Of a stretch of DNA of 64,000 nt, positions 35,119 through 45,780 are shown piece after piece. The notes beneath the pieces were generated by a model, which worked only from the letters and a program-made list of their open reading frames with translations, had not been told where the DNA came from and did no database searches. This DNA comes from Gnetum montanum (Eukaryota; Streptophyta; Gnetopsida; Gnetales; Gnetaceae), in contig MNCI01005255.1 in the NCBI GenBank assembly GCA_015680685.1, forward strand, positions 541,758 to 605,757, written 5' to 3'. The translations under genes and the position numbers were made by a program. Every line of letters starts with the position of its first letter. Position 1 is the first letter of the stretch.

Positions 35119-35123
35119 TTTTC

Positions 35124-36962
35124 TGTACTATCTGGAATCATCGGTGCCGGGCTGGAACTTTACGAGCACCGAAAGATTCACAGACAAGCACAGTAGACCC
35201 TACCTCCACTTGAGGGCAAGCTGGAAATGGATGAAGGTAGAGTGCCTTGGATGGTCCACACACGGATCAAACAAGGACTTCTCCAATGTTTGCCGCTACA
35301 ACACGTTGGGTTATACGTAAATTGCAACTAAATGTAAACTAGTATGAAATGTACAGAAAATGTAAACATGCATAAACATAAAAAATGATGTAAACTATAA
35401 CAAAAGTTGACCAAATGTATCAAATGTATTGAAAAATAGTGTGTACAAAGCACCGGTCTGTACGCAGTTGTGGACGTATAACCCCAGTTGATGAAGATGG
35501 GTGATGACAACTACTAGGAATTTCTGCAGGCACAGCATGAAGGCTGCATGCTTAGCATGTAGGGTAGAAGTCTAGCATGCAGGGTGGGTGTTCTAGATGT
35601 TCTCAGTGTGGATTTTTAAATTTTTTCCAAGATTCTTCAATTTTCCCCTTCCCCCCCTTTTTTTCGTCAAAAATCAGGGTTTTTATACAAGTTTGGATGT
35701 TAAATTCAAATCTGAGATGGGATGATTGGCTATGGGATGCTAGAATTTTGGATCAGGTGACATGTGGAGCATTGACTAAGTGAAGAAGAATAAAATTTTA
35801 CAAGTGTACAGCATGAACCATGCCAGCGTGTACACGCTAGGCGTATATGCTCCACACGTTGGACAGCGTGTGGGGAAGCATGAAGAATTTCTGAACAAAT
35901 TTTGAACTGTGAAGCTAGTTTTGAGCATGGATCTAGATGTCTGATGTACTAAGGATGATACCTATTGATTTTGGGCTCAGTTGACCTTGATTTGAAAGGG
36001 TTTTTGGAGGCTCCAAAAGTGTACATGCTGGGCGTGTAGGCCAGCATGTGGGCATGAAAACTATAGTTTTTGAGCATAATCTTGTATAATGGAGTTGATC
36101 CTTGTTTCCTAAGTGTTGCTGGTTCTCCAGGGCATCCAGGGGCTCATTTTCACTTCATTTTAATTGAGTTTTGGGCATGTTTCTAGTGTGCACGTTGTGC
36201 TGTAGGCCAAGCGTGCACGCTGGGAATGTAGGGCCAAAAATGACCCTTCTAATGCCAAAAATTGATGTCTCTGGAGCCTGTGGACTCGTAGATTCATTAA
36301 CCATGCCTTGAGGGTTGACTCCATATCAAAATATTGCCTAAAATGCCCAATCAACCTTGTTCAAAGTGGTGCATGCTGGGCTTCATGCTGGGCGTGTAGG
36401 CCAGCGTACAGGCATGAAACTACCACTTTCCAAGGTCAAAACTTGATTTTTTGGGAGCCCAGGATGATTCCTAATGGTTTCCACACCTTTGGGAGTTGAT
36501 TTCCTATGAAAATCACACTCTGAGTGCCTGTTTTGATCTATCTATTGTGGTACACGTTGGGCGTGCAAGCATGAAAACCCATCACTTGGAGCCAAAAACA
36601 TGATTTTTAGGAGCCTGAGAGCTGTTGGGGACCTTGGGAAACATCTTGGGTGGTCTAGACCTTCAATTCTGGCCTATTTGGAGAAGTTTTTGGCACTCAA
36701 CATTTACTGCACGCTAAGCGTGCAGGCCTATGTGCAAGAAGTATATTTAGTCAAAACTAAGTGTTTTGAGTTTGAAATTTGCAATCCTTGTTGCTAGATG
36801 CTGATGTAGTCTCCAATGGATCTCAAGGAACTTTTAGTTACTTGATTCGACTCCGTTTGATGCTGTTTATGAAGTTCGCAAGTTTTGGTCATGTTGGGAA
36901 GCATCATGACTTAGCTTGATTCTTGTCTGAAAGTGTTGGGCCCAAATTTTTGTGGTGTTTCA
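35124..36962 (-). mobile_element. 5' LTR of element D
   Basis: 1839 bp; pairs with 27733-29574. The TATA box TATAAAAA is at 35687-35680. Motif clusters lie at about 35820-36730, again every 170-190 bp. Confidence 0.92.
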
Positions 36963-36967
36963 ATTAG
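36963..36967. repeat. Target-site duplication of element D (right)
   Basis: ATTAG directly outside the LTR terminus, identical to 27728-27732. Confidence 0.9.
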
Positions 36968-37700
36968 TCTTTCTTTTTGTGCTAGAATCAAGTCAAGGTC
37001 GAGGTCATAGGTTGTTGAAAGTGTACAAAGCTCGAATTGAATAGGAAGTATTGGTCATACACAAGCTTATAGAGAGAATAGCCTATAGAAAGTTTCCATG
37101 TTGTTTAGTAGGCCTAAAGGGCATCGTTGAGTTTTGTGATCCAATATTTCCTATATTTGCTAAAATTTCTTATTAGAATCGTTGTGATTTCCTTATTGGT
37201 AACCTCAACTTGACCATTAGCTTGGGGATGGTAGGGTGTTGTGAGTTTGTGTTCAACCCCCAAGCATTGCACGAGCTTCTAAAAAGTAGTTCCTGTAAAG
37301 TGAGTTCCATTAGCAAAAATTAATGCACATGGCACACCAAACCTCTTTACAATATTTTTTTGTACAAACTAAGTAGTATTAGAAGATGTATAGTTGATGA
37401 TAGCTATTGCTTCTTCCCATTTCGTACAATGGTCAATAGCAATTATGATGTGTGCCTTTCCGTTTGACCTGAGCGTGATGGAACCCATGAAATCAATGCC
37501 CCAGATGTTGAAGGATTCTAGTGGTTAAATCTATTATTGAGGTTCCTTCATTCAATTATTCATTCAACCATCTTGTTGGCATTGTTCACAAGAGTGGACA
37601 TAATGGTAAGCATCCTTGAAGATTGTTGGCCAATAGTACCCTACCATTAGGATTTTAATGGTCGTGTCTCCCAGCATAGTGTCCTCCACAAGGACCTTCA
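36968..37700 (-). pseudogene. Integrase core of element E
   Basis: The minus strand reads the zinc-binding end CEQCQQ (about 37600-37570), WGIDFMG (about 37505-37484), DHCTKW, FANGTHF, then YHPQANGQVEV with the catalytic Glu (about 37232-37201). This is the DDE pattern of gypsy integrase. Frameshifts and stops are present. The frame runs into the element D insertion at 36967 and its C-terminal part is at 27727-27350. Confidence 0.85.
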
Positions 37701-38049
37701 TGAGTGTCTTAGAGAATGCATAGTTGATCAGTATCAGGGACACACTAACAAACTAGGCCATTAGTGCACACCTTGTAGAGGTGTTTTTTGATCTCCATGA
37801 AGCATTTTACCTAGTGAAGAAATTACTAATTCTTCTGATGATCCAATGCTTGTGGCATCTCTTGGGTGATAAGATAGGTAAGAATGCCATCATACCATTT
37901 AGGCTCATTGGGCAATTGTTTAGCTATAGCCCTAGCAAAGAGGTGTTCATCAAGAAACATATCAAATAGTGGGTTTTCTTCCTCTTTGTTGCCCCATCGC
38001 AACCAACACAATTGATCAACAACCACATTCTTAGTGTTCTTTCGATCTA

Positions 38050-38480
38050 TCATCATAAGATTGAATTCCTACAAGATCACCAACCATCATATGACATGGG
38101 GGCTCACTGTTGAGTTTTTCATTAAGAAGCAGATGGCACTATGATCCATGTGCACAAACACCTTGTATCATAGCACATAATGCCTGAACTTCTCTAGAGC
38201 AAACACCACTATCATCAATTCTTTTTCTGTGGTGGTGTAGTTTAGTTGTGCATTCACAATGCTTCAGCTAGTGTAATAGATGTAGTATGAATGTTTCTCG
38301 TTATTCATCTACATAAGCACAGCTCCCAAGGAATAACTTGATACATTTGTCATGACATGAAATGATTTGGACCAATTGGGTGCTTGTAGGATTGGAGTTT
38401 CTACAAGTTTCTCTTTCAGTTGTTGAAATACTTTTTCACATTCTGTAGTCTAGGCAAATGAAGCATCTTTCTTTGTCAGC
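38050..38480 (-). pseudogene. RNase H of element E
   Basis: Reads CEKVFQQLKEKLVETPILQAPNW, then SYSLGAVLM, then TTEKELMIVVFALEKFRHYVL and VFVHMDHSAICFLM. This is the RT-to-RNase H connection and RNase H domain of gypsy elements (usual forms TP.L..PDW, ..GAVL.Q, T.KELLAVVFA..KFR.YL, V.TDH..LKYL). The Asp of DHS is visible; several stops interrupt it. An open stretch at 38056-37826 continues the connector towards integrase. Confidence 0.82.
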
Positions 38481-38559
38481 TTCACCAATGGTTTTGCAAT
38501 CTTAGAGAAATTCTTTATGAATCATTGATAGTAGCCAATATGCCCAAGGAATGATTGAA

Positions 38560-39148
38560 CATCTTTGAAAATTTTTGGTTGATGAGTTATTCCTTGGATA
38601 AACCTTATTTTCTCAAGGTCTACCTCAATTCTTGCTTGTGATATTCTATACCCCAATACAATGCCTTCCTAGACTAGTAGGTGAATTTTTTGCCAATTGA
38701 GCCACAAGTTGGTTTCAACACATCATTTTAGCACTTGCTCAAGCCAGTCTAGGACTTGCTGAAATGTAGCTTCATAAATGGAGAAGTCATCCATGAAGAC
38801 TTCCACACCACTTTCAATTTTCTATTAAAACATGCTTAGAACTAGGCATTAGAATGTAGTAGGAGCATTACATAGACCAAATGGCATCTTGCGATATGCA
38901 AAATTCCCCCAAGGACTCATGAATGTTGTATTTTCTTGGTCCTTCGGTCTAATTTGAATTTGGTTATAGCCATAATAACCATCTAGATAATTGTAGTAGT
39001 AATGCCCAAATATTGTGTTTAGCACCTTATCAACAAATGGCAACAGAAAATGATCTTTGAATGTTGCCATGTTTAGCAACCAAAAATCAATACAGGCTTG
39101 CCACTTGCCACCTTTCTTTAGCACAATTATGTGGACTAACCCACTCAC
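38560..39148 (-). pseudogene. Reverse transcriptase of element E (Athila-type)
   Basis: A 99-codon open stretch (39148-38849) has VHIIVLKKGGKWQACIDF, MATFKDHFLLPFVDK, YYNYLDGYYGYNQIQI (first catalytic Asp in LDGY) and FAYRKMPFGLCNAPTTF. Past a stop, the catalytic block reads GVEVFMDDFSIY, followed by LGYRIS and FLGHIGYYQ-like text. The LDGYSGYNQI and F.DDFS.YG wording is diagnostic of the Athila/Tat group. Nonsense codons make it inactive. Confidence 0.88.
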
Positions 39149-39869
39149 TATCTACAATAGAATAAATGAACCTTACCTTGAGGAATTGTTCGATTTCTTC
39201 TTTGATGGTTTCCTTTAGTTTGGGATTCAATTGCTTCTATGGCTATCTCTTTGGCTTCATGCCCTGATCAATGTAGATACGATGTTAGCATATCCTAGGA
39301 TCAATCCTTGTGAGTTTAGGATATGACCAAGCAAAAGCTGCTGATCAATTTTCAACCACATTCAACAAAATATTTTTTTACTCTAGAGCAAGATTTGCAT
39401 TGATTATGATCGGCTTCCCATTTTTTAAAAACACATATTTGATTCTAATTGATAGCATTTTTAGTTCAAGGGGCTCTTACTTGAAACTTTTAGGAATTTT
39501 CAACTCTTCCCAATAAATATCAAAATTTGCATCATCAAAGAGTTTGTGATGAACTTTCTCTAGTTCATCCATGCCTAAGACACATGCACATGTCAAGCTC
39601 TCAATCGGTTCCATGAAAAGTGTGCTACTCTTAGAATCAGTGATCAGTTGCTAGGTGCCCTCTTATTCTATGCTACTATGTATAGAAACCTTTGGATTTC
39701 TGCTTCTAGTGCACAGTACTTGCATGTAGAGATAGATGCTTGTTTTATGACCCAAACACAATTGCACCTTGTATGATTATATGCGATGCATGGAACTTGC
39801 TTCTTCTTCATCTTTCTGAATGCATTTTCTCTGGATATTTCTAGGGAAAGATATCCCTAGAAATATCCA

Positions 39870-40150
39870 AAGAAAATTTTCATTCTTACATCAATAGTGA
39901 TAAGCCATGCCCTTTCCATGATGATTGGAAAATCCCATTTATAGTTCTCCACCTTGATCACTAGGAAATCAGTAGGATAAGACCACCCATAGACAATGAT
40001 CATAATGTCTTCCACTAGTCTTAATGAAATAGTGATGAACTAGTCTGCCAATTCTAATTTGATATAGCTCTTCTTGAGAGGAGGTAGGTTCCATGTAGTG
40101 TACATCTCATGAGAAATTAAATTAACACCAGAACCTAAGTCGAGAAGAGC
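39870..40150 (-). pseudogene. Protease of element E
   Basis: Reads ALLDLGSGVNLISHEMY, then LELAD, then DFPIIMERAWL, colinear with the element F protease (ALLNSCSGVNLIS...). The Athila retropepsin pattern is ALCDLGASVSLMP...LQLADRS...VPIILGRPFL. The triad here is D-L-G, as in Athila. Below it (39860-39200) is degenerate sequence leading to RT; above it (40160-41200) is a Pro/Ser/Thr-rich linker. Confidence 0.72.
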
Positions 40151-41199
40151 TTTTCATGATTCATTCCTAGCAATCTGCAAATAAATGAGAGGACTTCTAG
40201 GATCAGCTAATTTCCTAGGAAGGTTTCTACCATAGCTCTGATCAGATACAGTGTGAGTAAGCATTACAGTATGGATCCTAGGTAGATTTTTGGTTTGAAG
40301 GGGACTTGAAGGAATTGGATATAGAAGAAGATGGAGGGATAGGGTTGTCAACCACAAGTGTATTTGAGGGCTCAAGTGAACTGTGGGGTTGAAAGAAAGG
40401 TCTTTTAACCCACTCAATTGATGATCTGGTTGTAGATTAATAGCCTTAGTAGCATTGCATTGTTGTGGTTGAGCTAGTAGTTCATCCTACATAGGTGGAG
40501 CAGGTGGTAGTTATGCAGCTGAAGGAGGAAGATGTGTAGGGATAGGAGGGGGATAAGGGTAAGAGGTGGCATTCCTTCTTTCATGTGGAGAATGAGTTTG
40601 ATAATAATCAGAAGGATGGCAGTCAGAGTGGAAAGTAGAAACATGACTGGAGGAGTCATGTGGAGATAGGGGTTGCTAAATGTAGTACCCATAGGGATCA
40701 GGATATCTACAAGGGTATTGCTACCTTAGTGGTGCTAATGCCCGTGATTGTGATTGCTACCACTATTAATATTACTCATTTGATTACGGTGCAATGTTAT
40801 TAGGATAATATTGTTGTTGTTAGTAGGACTGCCTGAAATTACATTGAGTATAAGGTAATCTTTTGGATGTTTGCCTTTGTGTTAGTTATGAATTCAAAGC
40901 ATACACCTAAGACTCCTGTAAATGTGACACTATGAGGCAACATCCCTTAGCATTTGCATATAGGTAGATGTCACATCCATCATCATCATCTGATTCACTT
41001 TCTACAACTTCTTCTATTGCAGCAATTTTGCCCTTACCTTTTTGATAGACACATTCAACTTCCTTACACCTCCTGCACTCATGATCACTACCTTGTTCTT
41101 TGGATTCTTCAAAAATTTTTAGGATAGCTTGAAATCTGCTATTCATGGAGTCCCATAATTGATCAACCTTGGTCATAATTTTAGATTGAAATTTTTGGA

Positions 41200-42740
41200 G
41201 CAATAAGGTTTTCCTATTCACTATCACTGAATCAAACCTTCCTCTTGCAAATGGAAGGATTGAGGTTATACTCTTCTACAATTTCTCTTTTTCTTAATTC
41301 ACCCTCCTCTTTAGCTACCTACTCAATTAGTCTTTATATATGATGGGCACTTAATTCTGATAGTCACCCTTGGGCATCAACGACAAGGGTTCTCCTCATC
41401 TATGATTGAAGCCTATTTAGAATGTGACAAAGTTGATCCAGTTGAGAATAACCATGATCAAGACATTTGGGCATTAAGGAATAGTATTGGTCAATGGCAA
41501 CATCCAAGGGTTCATGTGCTTTTTTTTCCATCCTTGGATTATCCTTCTTAAGTTAGACACTCTAGAGTATGTTTAATATTTATCATTAAAAAATTCAAGA
41601 ATGGTACTCCATCGTTTGATAGATTTGGGTTCTAAGGACTAGTACCAATTCTTTACCTCTTTGATGAGTGTCCTAGGGAATAACTTGAGTTTCTACCACT
41701 AATTCTCTATGTTCTACAAGGCACATGCATCTTGAAAAGCTTAGAGATGGTTTTGTGGATTAGTGTTATATCCCCCTTCAAACCGAGGAATATTTTTCAT
41801 GTCTAACCTTTTGATCTGACTATCCTTCACATGCCTTATTGTAATTCTTACTACCTCTATAATACTAAGCATATGTCAAGTACCATGCAAAGGCTCATTG
41901 AGGCCATGATCATGGTGCCTATGATGCCCTCTACTACCCCTTGGTTCATGGAAATGTTCCTTTCTTGAATGTCTACACCCTTGATCTTGCCTTTCTCTAT
42001 TGTCCCTTTGATCATTTCAGTCCAATTGGTTATTTTGGTCACCTCCATGATGATCTCACCTCCTACAGTTATGGTTAGAGCCAAAAGAAGATGAAGATGA
42101 TGGAAAAGATGAAGAGGAAGGAGGATTAGCACCATCATGGTTCTTGCTACCGCCTCTTCAATGATCACAACCATGATCACAATTTTGTTTCTTGTTTGCA
42201 TCGCTACCTTGACTTGCCCCTCTGGATCCTTCTTTGTCATTGGATCCATTTTTACTAGAACCAAGATTGTGAATTGTGGACTAGAAGTTCTAGTTTTTTC
42301 CTCCTTCATTGAAGTCAAAGACAGAAACTTCATTGAATGGAAAACCTCCAAAGAAGGGTTCCCCACCATCTTTTTGGTATAGAAAGAATGGAGAATCATT
42401 AAGTCCTTTTCCCTTCACAAATTCATAGCATTATTCTAGCTATCAATCTCATAGATGTTGTGCTTTAGTGGGGTGATAATCCCTAGTGTCAGTATCTTAC
42501 ACAATATATTTAGCATGATGTTCCTAGAGACCCCATCGTATAAGCATTTGGTGAAGCATTGTAGGAACGAATTGATCAAGTGGAAATACAATGTTTCCCT
42601 CCATGTCACACCACTGCAGTTGTTCATCATAATGTAGGATGAAGGTGAAATTGGATACATACCATCAAGATGACTATATACCAGCATCTACTAATGAGCT
42701 CCATCAGACTTGGGTAGAGAAGCACTCTTATGAGAAGAAG
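41200..42740 (-). pseudogene. gag of element E
   Basis: Colinear with the gag of element F. Start region near 42740 reads HKSASLP (F: HKSITPP) but its ATG is lost. Then NIPRFEGGYNTNPQNHL, KLKLFPRTLIKEVKNWY and FNDKY (about 41800-41560), and an acidic tail with ESKEQGSDH, KGKGKIAAIEE and DDDDGCDIYLY (41227-40907). A 180-codon open stretch at 42399-41857 is Met/Ile/Arg-rich and likely part of the gag N-terminal region. Multiple stops. Confidence 0.78.
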
Positions 42741-42920
42741 AAATTTGTAGTAGTAATTTTTAACCCAAGGGCATAAACAGCAAGGGCACTTTTAAATTTT
42801 TGTTGTAGTAATTGTAAAATATGATACAACTCTAAGGTTCATTCCAATGATTTTGAATGATTTCCACTAAATCCTAGATAGTGCACGAAACAACCAAAAG
42901 GTCCCTGAAAATAGTGCTAA

Positions 42921-43706
42921 TGATGAGTGGCTAGGTACCCATATGTCCAACCATATAAATCACTAAGACATTTATGCATGATCCAATCAAATTCTATGCA
43001 CCTATAGTTCTCTAGTGCACAAGTTCCTCTAGGAAGTGAAATGGGCATTGAGAACATTCTTTGTCTTCCCAACTACACTTGTGAAGCTCAAGGGTATGGT
43101 TTAAGTGTAATTTATGTACATGATTTTCATTATTTTATGTTTTATAAATTTGATCGCCTACAACAAGAATGAAAGATAAACTAATTGAAGATCTAATTCA
43201 TCTATTGCCTAGCTAACCTAATACAAGTACCTATCTAACATTCTTGAACACATATAGTGCTACTAGGCTACCAAATGTTAAGTGTTGCTGGGTTACCAAG
43301 CACTGTATGTATGCTTGAAGTGGTCGTGCTTGTGTTCATTAACAACTAGAAATTAATTGCTTAATTGAAATGCATTAAAGTAAAGTGCATTAAAGGAAAC
43401 ATTAATATATTCTTAGTGCTGCAAGGATTGTCAAAAGAGTTTGTTTTTATTCCCGTCACACTGCTGTGCTTAGGTACATCAATGTTCGAACAAAGATTTG
43501 TAGACACTTAGACTCTTGCTATGGGTACTCAGAAAATATTCTAACTTTGGAAAAAAAAAACTACAAGAGCTTCACTACTTTGACTAAAAACTGATACAAA
43601 AACTAACTTGAAATCATGAGCCCAAGTGTTATATTTGTAGGTTGGTGTATATCCTGCGACATCAGATACCTAACTTCACATCTTGGATCCAACATTAGAT
43701 ACCTAA
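42921..43706 (-). mobile_element. 5' LTR of element E (main part, split by element C)
   Basis: Plus-strand end TGATGAGTGGCTAGGTACCC. It follows 23243-24064 up to TTGGATCCAACATTAGATAC, where element C interrupts it. The remaining 59 bp are at 52775-52833. Confidence 0.85.
43702..43706. repeat. Target-site duplication of element C (left)
   Basis: CCTAA, identical to 52770-52774. Confidence 0.9.
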
Positions 43707-45414
43707 TGAAACACCACTAATTTTGGCCTAGCACTTTAAAATGAAAATGACTCAAGCCCTTTCGAATTTTTGGGAGGCAAAATTTGGCTAAGGGATGGAG
43801 CTCACACCCAGCTTTCCCAAGGCAACTTGCACACCCTCATGAGAAACTTCACACAGCATCAAAACTGGGTTAAAAATGATCATTTCTAAGTGGTTTTGTG
43901 AGTCACACTACAGGTCATGCTACCGTGTAACTCCAGCATGACCAACCTTTGAAGCCTCAAAACTGAGTAAAAATGGCTTGATTTCAAGGATGCAAGTCAT
44001 CCTCATGGTGCACTATTGACAACTATGGATCCCAACCTTCAGAAATTCAAAATTTCACCTCAAAATTATAGGTTTTTGAGGTCATGCTACAGGTCACGCT
44101 GTAGTGTGAGTCCAATGTGACCTATCAAAAGTGGCTCTGAACAAGGCACATTCAGGCTCAAATTTTGACTTGTAGGGTCAAACACAGGTAGACAACTGTT
44201 ACACCCAAGAAGAAGGCATCAGAAATTCAAAAATTAGTGTGAAACATGTCATTCTCCCTAGGTCACACTAAAGGTCACGCTGCAGCATGAGTCTAATGTG
44301 ACTTGTCCAAAATAGCCCCAAATCATATGCGTTCAAATTCAAATTCTCAAGGTTAGACATGTTAAAGGTTGAGGTCACACTAGGATCATGCCGAGTGTGA
44401 CTGCCCAGTGTGAGTGTCTATTGAACGCCTAGCATGACTACACAACGTGAGTGTCTACTAAATGCCCAGTGTGAGTGCAAGTAGACATGTTTCAAAAGCC
44501 ATAGAAACACTCAAATTGGTATCCTGAGTAGTCAAAGTGGTTAAATCAAAGATCCAGAAGTCTGAAGTGAGTCATAACCAATTTATTTTGTTGTAAATTA
44601 ATCATTTCGTTGTAAATCTTCATTTGTGGGCTTGTTATGCCCTCACAGTCTAAATTATATGTATTTCTATGGGCTTCAATGACCCTCACATTGTAAGATA
44701 AGATGAACCTGGTCAAGAACGTAGCTTGCCAACACATGTCCAACTCACGCACAGTTATCCATGGGACATGTGTCACTTAATCCGCTTTCCTCTCATCTCC
44801 CAGCCATTGATTCCATTCTCAAATTCTGCACCCAAGCCCAGTCCAACCCTATAAATACCTTGTCACTTCACAGAAATGGGGTTGGAAATTTTTTAGAGTT
44901 GGATGGCATAGGAAACTCAGACCAGTGATCTTTGGGTGCTCAGCACACTCTGACTCATAGCATCCAAGCACTTCTGAATCACATCACATCACCCCAGGGC
45001 TTGGCGCTTGACTTGTCATCCACACATGCAGCTACACTTTGACTGGTGCACATCTTTTCTAAGCAATACGATACAGTTCGTTTTGCCAGCCATTTTTCTA
45101 TTTACTTTGTTTTACATTCAATTGACGTCTTGATTTATATTTTGTTTACGATACCAATTCTGCATACATTTCCATTTACATGTCATGTGCATTGTTTACG
45201 TTTTAAAACATTAGTTACGATAACCCCAGCATAAGCTATAGTTTATGCTTGGGGAAGTCCTTGGTTGATTTGCATGCAGATCATCCAAGGCACTCTGCCT
45301 TCATTTTCTTTTCTAGCTTGCCCTCAGGCAAAGACAAGGTCAACTATGTTTGCCCAATGATCTTTCGATGTTTGTTTTCCTTCCAGCCTTACATCGATGA
45401 TTTAGGTCAGTACA
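43707..45414 (+). mobile_element. 5' LTR of element C
   Basis: 1708 bp, TGAAACACCACTAATTTTGG to TTAGGTCAGTACA; matches 51049-52769. The TATA box TATAAATA is at 44850-44857. Confidence 0.92.
43901..44490 (+). repeat. U3 motif clusters at 180-bp spacing, element C 5' LTR
   Basis: Clusters such as GGTCATGCTACAGGTCACGC with TGTAGTGTGAGTCCAATGTG start near 43901, 44080 and 44261 (spacing 179 and 181). A denser set follows at 44370-44490 (CCCAGTGTGAGTGTCTA). The phrase AGAAATTCAAAA repeats exactly 180 bp apart (44041, 44221). All lie upstream of the TATA box. Confidence 0.85.
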
Positions 45415-45420
45415 GTAAAT

Positions 45421-45437
45421 TGGTGCTAGGAGGGCCC
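45421..45437 (+). other. Primer-binding site of element C
   Basis: TGGTGCTAGGAGGGCCC, 6 bases after the 5' LTR; same type as in B and D. Confidence 0.65.
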
Positions 45438-45540
45438 AAACTTGTTTACAATCCTGTCAAAATGTTGATCCCATTACTTGCTAAAACACTGCACAGATCA
45501 AGTGATAAAACTAAAGCCCAACTCAGCTTACTCAAGTTGA

Positions 45541-45720
45541 GCTTGCTCACGCTGAACCCTCTCATGTTGAGCTTACTCACGCTAAACCCTGTCATGCTGA
45601 GCTTGCTCACGCTGAACCCTGTCACACTGAGCTTGCTCACACTGAACCCTATTACACTGAGCTTGCTCATGCTAAACCCTATCACGCTGAGCTTGCGCAT
45701 GCTAAACCTTGTCACACTGC
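45541..45720 (+). repeat. 30-bp tandem repeat (six units) in the element C leader
   Basis: Six exact-length units of GCTTGCTCACGCTGAACCCT plus ten more bases (45541, 45571, 45601, 45631, 45661, 45691). The core TCACGCTGA/GTCACACTGA matches this element's U3 clusters. Because 30 is divisible by 3, an open frame runs through as LLTLNPVMLS repeats. It lies upstream of gag, and the frame begins inside the LTR, so coding is doubtful. Confidence 0.92.
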
Positions 45721-45780
45721 ACATGCTGTTAGCTAGTCATGCTACACACGGTATAAGCTAATCACACTGCACACACTATC

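Larger units (their letters stand above)
27733..36962 (-). mobile_element. Element D: complete non-autonomous Tat/Ogre-like LTR retrotransposon
   Basis: 9230 bp on the minus strand, bounded by perfect ATTAG duplications and LTRs 36962-35124 and 29574-27733. From 5': LTR, PBS (35118-35103), leader with a 14-bp tandem array, gag from ATG at 34620, protease frame 32173-31526, non-coding region, PPT (29590-29577), LTR. Only about 1.95 kb lies between the protease stop and the 3' LTR, and no RT or integrase is present. It is inserted in the integrase gene of element E. Its protease frame is the best preserved of the three related elements. Confidence 0.9.

Noticed and set aside
45541-45720. CRISPR-like array (regular 30-bp repeats)
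   Set aside because: Units are contiguous without unique spacers, lie inside a plant LTR retrotransposon, and no cas genes exist here.
45249-45761. 170-codon open frame as a real protein
   Set aside because: It begins inside the 5' LTR of element C and runs through the 30-bp leader repeats; no start context or homologue, and the leader of D has a 14-bp period that could not encode an equivalent.
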